Of a stretch of DNA of 64,000 nucleotides, positions 54,942 through 64,000 are shown in pieces (position 1 is the first letter of the stretch; each line of letters opens with the position of its first letter). This stretch comes from Thermoflexus sp. (GTDB taxonomy: Bacteria; Chloroflexota; Anaerolineae; Thermoflexales; Thermoflexaceae): NCBI GenBank assembly GCA_025057635.1, contig JANXBD010000004.1, forward strand, positions 1-64,000, given 5' to 3'. A model generated the notes under the pieces. The model had not been told where the DNA came from, made no database searches, and worked only from the letters and a program-made list of their open reading frames with translations. The translations under genes were made by a program, and so were the position numbers.

Positions 54942-57521
54942 TTACAGAACATCCAACGGATCCACATCCACCCGCCAATCCGGAGGGATTGGGAAATCCC
55001 GAAGCCATGATACAGGATCCGGGCCTCGAAGGAGAAGCTGCCATCGATAAAGCCCCCGCAAGCGGCTAAAGTAACATGGTGCCGGGCCGATGAGGGCCAT
55101 GGCGGGGGCTCCCTTTTGCTCCAGATGATGACGCAAAGCTTCTCCCAGCCGCTCGGCCGCCTCCCGAGCCCGGTTTGGATCCGCGTGCCAGTAAAGCAAC
55201 CGCACCAGACGGTTGAACGGCGGATACCCATGGGCTTTCCGGAAGGCCCGCTCCCTCCGGTAAAATCCATCCCAATCATACTGCGCGGCGGCCGCGACGG
55301 CGGGATGATCCGGTCGATAGGTTTGCAGGATCACCCGCCCCTCAAAGAGGCCCCGTCCCGCCCGGCCTGCGACCTGCACCAGCAGCTGGAACGTCCGCTC
55401 TGCGGCCCGGAAGTCTGGCAGTCCCAGCCCCACGTCCGCCAGGATCACCCCCACCAGTGTCACCAAGGGGAGATCTAGCCCTTTGGTTAACACCTGGGTG
55501 CCGATCAGGATATCCGCTTCCCTATTTGCAAAACGCTGCCAGATCAGGGCATGGGCCGCTCGGGTCGGAGCTGTATCCAGATCCCATCGCAACACACGAG
55601 CTTCCGGCCAGCGCTGGCGCACGGACTCTTCCACTGCTTGAGTGCCGATGCCCATCCCCTTCAGCCGCCGGGATCCACATCGTGGGCATCGTGCGGCGGG
55701 CTTCTCGACGGCCCCGCAATGGTGGCAGACCCACCGGGTCGGCTGATGATGCTCTGCGAGAGAAAGATCGCAATGGGCACACTGGATTAAGTGGCCGCAA
55801 TCCCGACAAAACACGAACGGCGCGGCACCCCGACGGTTCAGGAACAGGATGGCCTGCTGCCCATCGCGGAGCACCTGGGCAAGGGCCTTCTCCAGCGCCC
55901 GGCTGAAGATCCCGGTGTTCCCCGCTTTCAGCTCCTGCCGCATATCGACAACTTCGATTGAGGGCAGGTCACTCTCTAAAGCTTCGCTTCCGACTTCCGC
56001 AAACCGATCGAGGGAAGCGCCGAACTGTCGGGCTTGCTCCATCAGACGCTGGCGATAGCCCCTCAGGCGGCGGGGAAGGCGCAACTCCTCCAGCATCCCC
56101 CGTTCCACCCGATCGCGCAGCTCCACTCCCGGCGTCGCCGTGCCTAAGATGACCACTGCCTCCAGATAGCGGGCCAAGGCCAGCGCGGCATCCACGGCAT
56201 GGTAGGCAGGCAGGAGATACGAGATCTGAGGCTCAACGCCTTGTTTATAGCTAGCGTCGTGGGCCTCATCGATGACGATCAGCCCAAGATCCGGCATCGG
56301 GACAAACAGGGCAGAGCGGGTGCCCACAATGACTCGGGCCTGACGACGGCGCACCCGCTCCCACAGCGCTCGCTCCTGCGCGGGAGACATCCCACCTGTC
56401 CATACCGCAACCTGACCCGGGAAGCGAGCTTGAAAGCGCCGCGCGGTCTGAGGCGTCAGAGCCAGCTCCGGCACCAAAACAATAGCTCCTTTCCCTCGAC
56501 GCAGGATCTCGGCCACCGCCCGCAGATAGAGCTCCGTCTTTCCACTGCCGGTGATCCCCCAAAGCAGAAACGCATGGAAGCGACGTGCCTCGATCGCGCG
56601 CGCAATCGATTGCCAGGCAACGGCTTGATCCGACGTCAGGCTCGGCGGCTCCTCCGGCACCGGATAGGGATCCACCATCTCCCATGCAGGCTGTTCAAAG
56701 AGTTCCAGGAAACCCCAGCGAGCAAGCTGCCGTAGATCTTGAGCGCTACAGCCTGTCTCCATCCGCAGCCAATCCGCTGGCAGCGGCCGCCCCGTGGCCT
56801 CGAGGCGTTCCAGCAGCTGTCGTCGCCGCTCCACCACTGCCCGGCTCCGCCCCAGGCGGAAGGCCGGGTCCGGCAGGGCTTTCAGCCGAACCCAGCGGAG
56901 CATCGGGAGACGGCGTTCGCGGACCCACCAACCCCGTCGGATCCATCCCCGCTGGAGCAGGAACTGGATCGCCCGTCGCCGCTCGACGAGCGGGAAATCC
57001 CGCAAAATGGCCTGAACCTCGCTGTGGGTCAGGGGTCCCTCTGCGAGCGCAGCAAGCAATACCTGTTCAGCGAACGACACAGCCACGGCCTGCTTCAGAT
57101 CTTGGTCGGTGAAGGCCGCTGTCACCTGCCCCAGCTCATACATTGATTCTCGACGGGGGATTAGGCCAGAGGGGATCATTAGGCGAAGGCATTCATTGAT
57201 TGGGGCCAGATACGTCTTGCTGAGCCAGGCCGCCCACTCCAGACGCGGCGGATCTAAAATCGGGTCGGGTTCCAGGCCCCGCAATACCGCCTTGAGAGGA
57301 CGATCGTCCTCAATCCGCTTCCGATCGTGGGGATGCGCGATCCACGGATCAACAATCCGGCGCAACACAACTCCCGGTTCGGGTCGATCGCTTCGTCCGA
57401 ACGGCACCAATACTAAATGCCCAGGCCGGAGATGGCCATCCAGTCCCTTGGGCTCCTTATAGGTGAAGACGCCGCCGGCATAGGCCGCGCCAGCAGCTAG
57501 AACAGCGATCTCCAGAGCCAT
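54942..57521 (-). CDS. priA: primosomal replication-restart helicase PriA
   Basis: 859 residues. A DNA-binding N-domain (about 1-110) and winged-helix region (about 145-260) precede the superfamily 2 helicase: Walker A GITGSGKTELY (about 319-329), DEAH box VIDEAHD (about 413-419), and GTQVLTKGLD near 680. Eight cysteines for two zinc ions lie inserted near 575-625 (CRDCGH, CAHC, CHHCG, CPRCGS). The C-terminal domain is complete. It lies upstream of rimO on the same strand, 124 bp away. Confidence 0.95.
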   Translation of the reverse strand: MALEIAVLAAGAAYAGGVFTYKEPKGLDGHLRPGHLVLVPFGRSDRPEPGVVLRRIVDPWIAHPHDRKRIEDDRPLKAVLRGLEPDPILDPPRLEWAAWLSKTYLAPINECLRLMIPSGLIPRRESMYELGQVTAAFTDQDLKQAVAVSFAEQVLLAALAEGPLTHSEVQAILRDFPLVERRRAIQFLLQRGWIRRGWWVRERRLPMLRWVRLKALPDPAFRLGRSRAVVERRRQLLERLEATGRPLPADWLRMETGCSAQDLRQLARWGFLELFEQPAWEMVDPYPVPEEPPSLTSDQAVAWQSIARAIEARRFHAFLLWGITGSGKTELYLRAVAEILRRGKGAIVLVPELALTPQTARRFQARFPGQVAVWTGGMSPAQERALWERVRRRQARVIVGTRSALFVPMPDLGLIVIDEAHDASYKQGVEPQISYLLPAYHAVDAALALARYLEAVVILGTATPGVELRDRVERGMLEELRLPRRLRGYRQRLMEQARQFGASLDRFAEVGSEALESDLPSIEVVDMRQELKAGNTGIFSRALEKALAQVLRDGQQAILFLNRRGAAPFVFCRDCGHLIQCAHCDLSLAEHHQPTRWVCHHCGAVEKPAARCPRCGSRRLKGMGIGTQAVEESVRQRWPEARVLRWDLDTAPTRAAHALIWQRFANREADILIGTQVLTKGLDLPLVTLVGVILADVGLGLPDFRAAERTFQLLVQVAGRAGRGLFEGRVILQTYRPDHPAVAAAAQYDWDGFYRRERAFRKAHGYPPFNRLVRLLYWHADPNRAREAAERLGEALRHHLEQKGAPAMALIGPAPCYFSRLRGLYRWQLLLRGPDPVSWLRDFPIPPDWRVDVDPLDVL

Positions 57522-57738
57522 TGGGATCCCGCACGAATGATATCATGCCTAAGGATCGCTTCTGACCTCTCCCGCGGATTTGGAGGATGAGGCGTTCCCG
57601 TCGACAGCACTTTAGCCCCAAAACGATTCTTCCCTTATGGCCTTGAAAGCCCTTAAGGAAGAGCCCGACCGAACTCCTTCCAAGACGCTTGGATCGAACA
57701 GGTCGCCGTATCGCCGGAAGACTTCGACGGGCCCGGAT

Positions 57739-59976
57739 TCATGCACTCGCGCCCCTATTCACGGACGGATCCTTCCCCGGCACCCGGTCAGGATATAATC
57801 CGGCATACACCCGATCTGGGGTTAGGGGAAACGCATGGAACCATATCCCAGTGGCCTCATGGACAGCAGCGAGCAGCGCAGGAGCTAAAGGTAGAAAGGG
57901 CATCTCCGCCATCCCCCGCACCCCCCACGGGCCCAGGGGGTCCGGGTGCTCGAGGATCAGGCTTTCCACCTCATTGGGAATATCATAGATTCCGGGGATC
58001 AAATAGGTGCTGAGATGGCGGGTGAGGATACGGCCCTGCTGCACGATGAAATTCTCAGTGATAGCATAACCCACCGCTTGCACCACTCCGCCCTCGATCT
58101 GCCCTATCAGACCGATTGGATGGATGGCCCGACCCACATCGTCGGCGCAGATCACCTTTACTGGCCGCACCTGCCCGGTCTCTACATCGACCTCCACGAG
58201 AACGGCCTCGGCCACGTATCCGTAGGTCACATTCGGGCGTTCGGAGAAACCCGTTTCTGGATCGAAGGGGAAGGTGCGCACGGGCCGGTAAGTGAACTCG
58301 CCGACGGCTGGGCGCTCTTCGTTGCGCCAGGCGGCCAGGGCCCGTTCCGCCGCGCCCCGAATCGCGTGGCCGGCCATGAAGGCCATCCGGGAAGCTGAGG
58401 AGCTCCCAGAGCTCTCGGTAAATGCAGTGTCCGAGGCCCGCAGCTCGATCCTCTCCGGCGGCACCCCTAGCGCCTCAGCGGCCATCTGGACGATCACCGT
58501 GTGCGCTCCTTGCCCCACCTCTGCGCCTGCATGAAAGACGATCGCCTTCTCGATATGGGCGTCCCCGTGGATCTCGATGCGAGCCCAGCAATGCTCCGGG
58601 AAGCCAAAGCTGTAGCCGACGTTCTTGAACCCACAGGCGAATCCCCAGCCATAGCGCTTCGCAGGATCCGGGGAGGAGGGCGCTTCCGGTCGAACCCATC
58701 CCCTTTCCGTCGGACGCCAGCCAGCTGCTCGGGCGCATGCTTTGATGACTTCCTCGATGCTCACCCCCTCCGGCACCATCCCCCCTGTGGGCATGCGAGA
58801 GCCCTCCCGCCAGACGTTCTTCAGTCGGATCTCCACTGGGTCCATCCCCAGAGCCTCCGCGAGCTTGTTCATCTGGGTCTCGGCGACGAAGAGGGCCTGA
58901 GGTGCCCCGAAGCCTCGCATGGCTCCGGTCGGCGGATTGTTGGTCAGCACTCCCCGGATATCCGCCCGGACATTTGGGACCTCATAAGGGCCACAGAGGG
59001 ACATCGTGATGTTGCTCAGCACCTGGCTGGAAGTGTACGCGTAAGCGCCCACGTCCGCGATCACGTCCGCCTCCACCGCCAGCAGCCGCCCCTCTCGGTC
59101 TGCCGCCCAGCGCGCCCGGGCCACCACCGGATGGCGCTTGTGATGGCCGATGATGGATTCCTCCCGGCTCCAGACGATCTTCACCGGTCGACCGAGCTTC
59201 CAAGCGGCCAGCCCCAAAAGGATCTGCACCGACATATCCTCTCGGCCGCCGAAAGCTCCACCGATCGCCGCATAGATCACCCGGATCCGATCCTCGGGAA
59301 GTCCCAACGCATGGGCAATCTGACGACGATCCTCGTGGATCCACTGCCCCGCGGTTACCACCGTGATCCGGCCTTCCTCATCGATGTAAGCGACCCCCGC
59401 CTCGGGCTGGAGGTAGGCGTGCTCCTGGAACGGCGTCCGATAGGTTCCCTCGACGATCACCGCCGCCTCCCGGAAGGCGGCCTCCACATTGCCCTGGCGG
59501 ATCCGGTAATGGCAGAGCAGGTTCCCCGGATAATCAGGGTGAACCTGCGGCGCACCGGGACGCAGCGCTTCCTCGGGGTCGTAAACCCCCGGCAGGTCCT
59601 CATACTCCACCTCAATCAGCCCCACGGCCTTCGCCGCGATCTTTTCACTCTCCGCTGCCACCAGGGCGACGACGTCCCCTTCGTAGCGCACTACGTCCGC
59701 ACCGGGCTTGCTCCCCGGCCCGCAGATCACCGGCTGATCGAAGTAGACTAGCCCATATTCATTGACAGGCACATCTTTCGCCGTGAACACCGCCACCACG
59801 CCCGGCAACGCCTCTGCCCGGCTCGTGTCGATGCGACGGATCCGGGCAGGGGCTCGCCCAGCCCATTTGACCTTCAGGTAAAGCTCCCCCGGCAAATCCA
59901 GATCCCCTGGATAGGGGGTTCGACCGGTAACCTTCCCTTCTGCATCGATCCGCGGGATGGAGATCCCAACGGCCAC
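57739..59976 (-). CDS. molybdenum hydroxylase, large Mo-cofactor subunit (xanthine dehydrogenase family)
   Basis: 745 residues from GTG 59976 (GGAGG upstream); a longer frame is available but lacks similarity. An a/b-hammerhead domain (about 15-125) is followed by the molybdopterin-binding domains: GGAFGGRED (about 233-241), [10 protein letters not shown] (about 352-361), EVGQGAHT near 500 and the catalytic Glu near GMAEMPF at about 700. The substrate (purine, aldehyde, nicotinate or other heterocycle) cannot be read from sequence alone. The partner gene for FAD and FeS functions lies upstream. No XdhC-type maturation gene is present. Confidence 0.92.
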   Translation of the reverse strand: MAVGISIPRIDAEGKVTGRTPYPGDLDLPGELYLKVKWAGRAPARIRRIDTSRAEALPGVVAVFTAKDVPVNEYGLVYFDQPVICGPGSKPGADVVRYEGDVVALVAAESEKIAAKAVGLIEVEYEDLPGVYDPEEALRPGAPQVHPDYPGNLLCHYRIRQGNVEAAFREAAVIVEGTYRTPFQEHAYLQPEAGVAYIDEEGRITVVTAGQWIHEDRRQIAHALGLPEDRIRVIYAAIGGAFGGREDMSVQILLGLAAWKLGRPVKIVWSREESIIGHHKRHPVVARARWAADREGRLLAVEADVIADVGAYAYTSSQVLSNITMSLCGPYEVPNVRADIRGVLTNNPPTGAMRGFGAPQALFVAETQMNKLAEALGMDPVEIRLKNVWREGSRMPTGGMVPEGVSIEEVIKACARAAGWRPTERGWVRPEAPSSPDPAKRYGWGFACGFKNVGYSFGFPEHCWARIEIHGDAHIEKAIVFHAGAEVGQGAHTVIVQMAAEALGVPPERIELRASDTAFTESSGSSSASRMAFMAGHAIRGAAERALAAWRNEERPAVGEFTYRPVRTFPFDPETGFSERPNVTYGYVAEAVLVEVDVETGQVRPVKVICADDVGRAIHPIGLIGQIEGGVVQAVGYAITENFIVQQGRILTRHLSTYLIPGIYDIPNEVESLILEHPDPLGPWGVRGMAEMPFLPLAPALLAAVHEATGIWFHAFPLTPDRVYAGLYPDRVPGKDPSVNRGASA

Positions 59977-60251
59977 TCGCTCACTCCTCCACTTAGGAAG
60001 CTGATCCGGTTGCCTTGCGCGGCGCGCGAACGAACGAGATGATACATCGCTTAAGGAAACCGGAATTGTGCTCGTAGCGCCTTCTATTGGTTTTCGGGCG
60101 AGGGGAAACGACCTTCCGAATCGGCTTTGGTTTCTCAACCCCCCAATTTGTAGCCAGGCATGGTGAAACACGCAAGCGCCCGTTAGACATCCTCAAAAGA
60201 GAGAACGGGAGCTCATGCGACCGACCGCGAAAAAGATCCCCCGCCGGGATT

Positions 60252-61706
60252 TCATCCCAGCGAACCGCCGGCGGCTTCCTGCACCGCCCGGATGATGCTG
60301 TAATAACCGGTGCACCGACAGAGGTTGCCGGCGAAGGCCTGACGGATCTCCTCGAGAGTGGGCCGGGGCACTTCTTCTAACAGCACCACTCCGGACATGA
60401 TAAACCCGGGCGTGCAATACCCACACTGGACAGCGCCCTGATGGATGAACGCGGCTTGGAGGGGATGAAGGGCGTCCCCAGGGGCCACGCCTTCCACGGT
60501 CACAATCTCCGCCCCATGCGCCCGGGGCGCCGGGACCAGACAGGATAACACTGCCATGTCGTCCATGATCACAGTGCACGCTCCACACTCTCCCTCGGCG
60601 CATCCCTCCTTCGTGCCCACCAGCCGAAGATCTTCTCGCAGCATGCGCAGGAGGGTTTTATCGTTCGCCCCATGCACCACATAGCGGCGTCCGTTCACGG
60701 TCGTGAGGATCGGCGCGGGGCCTTCCTCCCGATGACGAATCCGGCCATCCCAGGTAGCCAGCTCGGCCGGAACCTGAGGCCAGGACCGAGGTCGCCCATC
60801 GGAGGGCTTCCAGAGCAGCACCGGACGCTCCGGAAAGCCCGCACGCTCCATTCCATCCCGCAGCTGACGCAACGCGCGCATCGTGAGCACCCGGACCATC
60901 TCGGCGCGATACCAAGCCGGCCCGCGGATGTCGTCGATCGGACGAGCGGCAGCCTGGGCCAGCTCCCCAGCCTGAGCAATGACGTCCTCGGTCAGACGCT
61001 GCCCTTGCAGAACCGCTTCCGCTTCCGGAGCCCGAACGATGGTCGGTGCCACCGCTCCCAAGGCGATCCGGGCCCGAGTGACCCGGTCGCCTTCTAGGGC
61101 GACCACCGCCGCCACGCTGACCACGGAGATTGCCTGGAACCGACGCAGCCCCAGCTTCAGGAAGATGCCCCGCTCGTTCGACCTCAGGGGTTCGAACGCA
61201 ATATCCACTAGCATCTCATCCGGAGCCATGGCGGTCTGCCGAACCCCTTGATAGAACTCCTCCAGGGAGAGGGTGCGCTGGCCTCGGACGCTCCGGAGCG
61301 TCACCGTGGCGTCCATAGCCCGTAAGGGGACAATCGTATCGTTCGCCGGGGAGGCCGTGATCAGATTGCCCGCCACCGTGCCTCGGTTACGGATCTGAGG
61401 AGAGCCGACCTCCCAGCATGCTCGAGCCAAGGGGAAAGCTCGCTCCCGGCAGAGCGAGGAGGCCACCACCTGGTTGTGGGTGACCAGAGGCCCTAGATGC
61501 AGGCGTCCGTCCGCTCCAATCGCAATGGCATCTAGACCGGGGATCCGAGTGATATCGATCAGGACCTCCACGCCAGGGCGTTGGCCTCGTTCGAGCTCCA
61601 GGAGGAGATCAGTGCCGCCAGCGATAATCCGCGCTCGGCTACCGTATTCGGCCAGCAAGCTTAGGGCTTCCTCTAGAGACGTTGGCGTATAATATGCTTT
61701 CCACAT
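60252..61706 (-). CDS. molybdenum hydroxylase FAD/[2Fe-2S] fusion subunit
   Basis: 484 residues from ATG 61706 (GAGGGGAGATCG upstream). Residues 1-285 are the FAD domain ([15 protein letters not shown] near 27-41, [17 protein letters not shown] near 106-122). After a linker, 335-484 are the iron-sulphur domain: plant-type ferredoxin cysteines in [12 protein letters not shown] (about 370-381) and the second cluster in CGYCTPG and CRCTGY. One gene therefore supplies electron transfer for the Mo subunit. The FAD-then-FeS order is the reverse of eukaryotic xanthine dehydrogenase. Confidence 0.92.
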   Translation of the reverse strand: MWKAYYTPTSLEEALSLLAEYGSRARIIAGGTDLLLELERGQRPGVEVLIDITRIPGLDAIAIGADGRLHLGPLVTHNQVVASSLCRERAFPLARACWEVGSPQIRNRGTVAGNLITASPANDTIVPLRAMDATVTLRSVRGQRTLSLEEFYQGVRQTAMAPDEMLVDIAFEPLRSNERGIFLKLGLRRFQAISVVSVAAVVALEGDRVTRARIALGAVAPTIVRAPEAEAVLQGQRLTEDVIAQAGELAQAAARPIDDIRGPAWYRAEMVRVLTMRALRQLRDGMERAGFPERPVLLWKPSDGRPRSWPQVPAELATWDGRIRHREEGPAPILTTVNGRRYVVHGANDKTLLRMLREDLRLVGTKEGCAEGECGACTVIMDDMAVLSCLVPAPRAHGAEIVTVEGVAPGDALHPLQAAFIHQGAVQCGYCTPGFIMSGVVLLEEVPRPTLEEIRQAFAGNLCRCTGYYSIIRAVQEAAGGSLG

Positions 61707-61997
61707 CGATCTCCCCTCTAGCGAATAGATGGGCATATCGATCCCACAACAACTGCTCTTCTACCCCCTAAGTTTAACGGGATTTAGAGCGTTACTCCAG
61801 AAAGCTCAGTGAGCCCCTTCATCCCTTAATCGTCCGTTGTCTATCGGATTCGCCTCATCTTCGTGGGCTGACTCCACCAACCGTTCTTAATCCTCTTCCT
61901 CCCGCTCATGGGCTGCTTTGCGCCGGATTGATAACCGGTTATTATTTAAAAAACAGGAGATCCGAAACTATGAGCCAGATCCCACGTGGAACATTCG

Positions 61998-62612
61998 ATG
62001 GGGAAGCAGCCGATCCTAATTGGTCTAACCGGGAACATCGCTTGCGGCAAAAGCACAGTGGCCCGCATGCTGGCGGAAAAAGGGGCCTATGTCATCGACG
62101 CCGACGCGATCGCCCATGAAGTGATCCGGAAAGGCACGCCTGCCTACGAGGCCATCCTCCGCCGTTTCGGAGAAGGGATCCTCGGACTAGATGAGGAGAT
62201 CGATCGTCGACGTCTTGGAGCGATTGTTTTCCGGGATCCGAACGCCCTGCGGGATTTAGAAGCGATCGTTCACCCAGCTGTGCTGATGGAGATTCGACAA
62301 CGGATCCACGCCCATCCCGAGGCTCCCGCAATCGTTGTCGAGGCCATCAAGCTTATCGAATCCGGATTCGCCGAGGCCTGCGATACCATATGGGTAGTCA
62401 CATGTCCCGAGCCTGAGCAGATCCGTCGGCTGATGGTCGAGCGGGGGTTACCTGAAGAAGAGGCCCGCGTTCGAATCCAGATCCAATCCTCTCAGGCCGA
62501 GAAGATCCGACATGCCGATGTCATCATTGACAACAGTGGAGATTTGGAAGCCACGCGTCGTCAGGTGGAGCAGGCTTGGCGAGCGCAGGTGGAGCGAGAT
62601 GGGGCCAGTTGA
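61998..62612 (+). CDS. coaE: dephospho-CoA kinase
   Basis: Last step of coenzyme A synthesis. 204 residues from ATG 61998 (GTG 61986 is an in-frame alternative). P-loop GLTGNIACGKST (about 9-20), DADAIAHEV (about 34-42), HPAVLMEI and VVEAIKLIESG are characteristic. It starts a plus-strand group of four small genes at the right end of the window. Confidence 0.94.
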   Translation: MGKQPILIGLTGNIACGKSTVARMLAEKGAYVIDADAIAHEVIRKGTPAYEAILRRFGEGILGLDEEIDRRRLGAIVFRDPNALRDLEAIVHPAVLMEIRQRIHAHPEAPAIVVEAIKLIESGFAEACDTIWVVTCPEPEQIRRLMVERGLPEEEARVRIQIQSSQAEKIRHADVIIDNSGDLEATRRQVEQAWRAQVERDGAS

Positions 62613-62715
62613 GCAGTCTGTCAAGGTCTGCCGAGACACGCTGCGACGTTTGCGACGTAATCAGAACACTGTGCTCGAGGCCATCGATGGTATAGGATCC
62701 ATCGCCAAATTCTAG
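62599..62715 (+). CDS. possible 38-residue protein between coaE and the GNAT gene
   Basis: ATG 62599 follows GGTGGAGCGAG and overlaps the coaE stop by 14 nt; the frame ends 15 nt before the GNAT gene, filling the gap. The peptide is basic and amphipathic (VCRDTLRRLRRNQNTVLEAI), likely helical. It may be a real coupled small protein or a chance frame. No family recognised. Confidence 0.4.
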   Translation: MGPVEQSVKVCRDTLRRLRRNQNTVLEAIDGIGSIAKF

Positions 62716-62730
62716 ATCGAGGAGGACAGG

Positions 62731-63225
62731 ATGAAGCTTACCATCCGCCGAGCACGGCCTGCTGATGTTGATGCAATCCGGGATCTGGTTCGACGGGCCA
62801 CTCGAGGCCGCATAAACCCCTCCACTGATGAAGTCTTTGATCGCATGGCTGAGCGCGGGATGTTGCTGGCCTTTAGCCCGGAACGCGAGCTGGTGGGCCT
62901 GATCAGTTGGCGGGTGGAGAACCTGGTTGCCCGGATCTTAGATTTTCTGGTCCATCCCCACAACCTTCGACCGGTGGTGGGCCGGCAACTGATCGAGGCA
63001 GTTGAAGAGGAGGCGCGCCGTTTAGAGTGTGAAGCTTGCTTTATCTATGCTTCTCCCGAGATGTCCTCAGAAGCTCTTGCCTTTTACATTGGGTTGGGGT
63101 ATATCCGGTGGCCGGAGGAAAGTCTTTCCGAGCCATGGCGCGAGGCTGCTCATGAATTCGACGCCCTCGGGCGTGTGGCATTGATCAAGCAAATTCGCGC
63201 CGAGCGAGTCACGCAACCGATTTAG
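62731..63225 (+). CDS. GNAT-family N-acetyltransferase
   Basis: 164 residues. N-terminal TIRRARPADVDAIRDLV is a typical GNAT start; the acetyl-CoA site is atypical (NLRPVVGRQLIEAVEEEAR, about 76-94, replacing RxxGxG/A), and the last strand ALAFYIGLGY (about 114-123) is well kept. AGGAGGACAGG precedes ATG 62731. The acceptor is unknown. Confidence 0.85.
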   Translation: MKLTIRRARPADVDAIRDLVRRATRGRINPSTDEVFDRMAERGMLLAFSPERELVGLISWRVENLVARILDFLVHPHNLRPVVGRQLIEAVEEEARRLECEACFIYASPEMSSEALAFYIGLGYIRWPEESLSEPWREAAHEFDALGRVALIKQIRAERVTQPI

Positions 63226-63254
63226 TGGCATTCTTCCTTAGGAGGGAACACGAG

Positions 63255-63494
63255 ATGTGGACAGCGATCAAGGGATTCACCGAGCGACATCCACGTCTGA
63301 CCGCGTGGATCGCCCTCGCGATTGGGATGGTGGCTATCCTGTTATGGTCGGCCCGAGATGTCGGCTTAACTCCCTCTCAGCTCCTGGCCCTTGTGATCGC
63401 GACCATCGTGCTGGCCGGGCTGTGCGTATGGATCATCAGTTGGGAAGACGATGAAGAAGAAACCGGCTCTCAGAGTTCATCATCGAAACCATAG
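63255..63494 (+). CDS. small two-helix membrane protein
   Basis: 79 residues from ATG 63255 (GGAGGGAACACGAG upstream). Two hydrophobic helices (about 15-31 and 41-62) and an acidic Ser-rich tail (EDDEEE, SSSS). Unknown function. It starts 30 nt after the GNAT stop and is probably the last gene of this operon. Confidence 0.72.
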   Translation: MWTAIKGFTERHPRLTAWIALAIGMVAILLWSARDVGLTPSQLLALVIATIVLAGLCVWIISWEDDEEETGSQSSSSKP

Positions 63495-63579
63495 GCCCCG
63501 CCGCGCCAATCGGGCGATGGACGGAAATAGACCATGAACATCGGGCAGGGAACACCTGAGTGGCAAACGCGCTAGACTG

Positions 63580-63775
63580 AAAACAAAATGCCCCGCCGTG
63601 CCGTGGGCCGCTGGGCTGATGCACCCGCTCGCTTAGGTGGGGGTCTCCTGCTGGTTGCCGCCTTGACGTGCCCCGCGCGCAGGCCGTCTAACGCGTCCCC
63701 ACGCTAGAGTCCGACCCCCCTTTGAAAAGGTGTTGGCGCAAGCCGCTGAACACGACCTCACGCACACAGCCGGGC
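63580..63775 (-). ncRNA. structured small RNA, about 190 nt, unassigned (6S-like size and layout)
   Basis: On the minus strand the 5' end (GCCCGGCTGTG..CGTG from 63775) pairs with the 3' end (CACG..CACGGCGGGGC, ending 63590) in a long, slightly interrupted closing stem, followed by ATTTTGTTTTC, a terminator-like tail. Inside are a hairpin GTGTT..GGC/GCC..AACAC, a long-range stem GGGGGTC/GACCCCC enclosing further hairpins (CTAGCGT..ACGCGTTAG) and a CACC/GGTG hairpin. The promoter places the transcription start exactly at the first base of the closing stem. No tmRNA tag frame, RNase P core or SRP tetraloop motif was recognised; 6S RNA is the best but unproven candidate. Confidence 0.6.
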
Positions 63776-63782
63776 TAACCTT

Positions 63783-63812
63783 ATTTTAACCAGAGCCCCC
63801 CCCGAGAGGCAA
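63783..63812 (-). promoter_or_regulatory. promoter of the small RNA
   Basis: Minus strand TTGCCT (63812-63807), 18-nt spacer with a G-run, TAAAAT (63788-63783). The predicted start at about 63,776-63,775 coincides with the 5' end of the RNA closing stem. Confidence 0.6.
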
Positions 63813-64000
63813 GAAAAGTCAATCCGAAAATCCTTTCATCGGGGGTTGTTGACACCTCATCAGAGACCCGCAAGCGAATGAGGCGCCTCAGCCAGGTCTA
63901 AAACATCCCGATCAAGTGGCATCAGGAGCGTAAAAGCGTTATGATCATAATAAGGAACTACACCGTCTGACCTCTAACCGGGAGATCGGGGCGCACATTC

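Noticed and set aside
58501-59751. 416-codon plus-strand frame opposite the Mo subunit
   Set aside because: Antisense shadow of a strongly conserved enzyme.
62471-62490. tRNA T-loop-like TTCGAATCC string
   Set aside because: It lies within coaE coding sequence and no cloverleaf can be built around it.
63849-63854. Perfect TTGACA on the plus strand near the right edge
   Set aside because: No -10 box at 16-18 nt spacing downstream; probably chance.

Overview
The window reads as chromosomal DNA from a GC-rich thermophilic bacterium, most likely a Chloroflexota member of the Thermoflexus/Anaerolineae type. That placement is inferred from gene content and was not tested by a search. Pointers are a short archaeal-type LeuC/LeuD pair, an archaeal-type phosphoglycerate mutase, citramalate synthase inside the leu operon, a branched-polyamine synthase typical of thermophiles, and sigma70-like promoters with strong Shine-Dalgarno sites. 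No tRNA, rRNA, insertion sequence, prophage or CRISPR array was seen.

1-10.4 kb is one minus-strand branched-chain amino acid operon, ilvB-ilvN-ilvC-leuA-leuC-leuD-cimA-(terminator)-leuB. It is driven by a TTGACA-N17-TATAAG promoter and preceded by a classical attenuator: a 36-codon leader peptide packed with Leu/Val/Ile, a protector hairpin, a 13-bp antiterminator and a 13-bp terminator. With CimA present, the LeuCD/LeuB steps can also feed isoleucine synthesis. 10.5-24.8 kb holds cobB, plsY, dnaE, an M28 peptidase, apgM, a membrane glycosyltransferase, a zinc-ribbon membrane protein and two gene-poor stretches of about 1.1 kb.

24.8-33.3 kb holds rel, an rRNA methyltransferase, the infC-rpmI-rplT operon (infC with a rare ATT start), a YtxH/DUF948-type pair and the most distinctive locus: a bifunctional fusion of N4-bis(aminopropyl)spermidine synthase (BpsA) with S-adenosylmethionine decarboxylase (SpeD). 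The fusion lies behind a leader of about 430 nt that folds into several strong hairpins. 33.4-47.4 kb contains a degenerate histidine kinase without its phospho-acceptor His, murJ, a SIMPL lipoprotein, a YqeY protein, birA, a four-repeat S1 protein, clpC, ubiD, cmk and a PHP phosphoesterase.

47.4-64 kb contains an orphan ABC ATPase, an EVE protein, 3-methyladenine glycosylase, an indole-glycerol-phosphate-synthase homologue that has lost most catalytic residues, a metallo-beta-lactamase-fold protein, an SDR, a HAD phosphatase, rimO, priA, a molybdenum hydroxylase (Mo subunit plus an FAD-first FAD/FeS fusion), coaE and a GNAT protein. Near the right edge lies an unassigned structured RNA of about 190 nt with its own promoter and terminator, of 6S-like size and shape. 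Start codons were chosen mainly from Shine-Dalgarno position and family N-termini, so several are shorter than the longest open frame.
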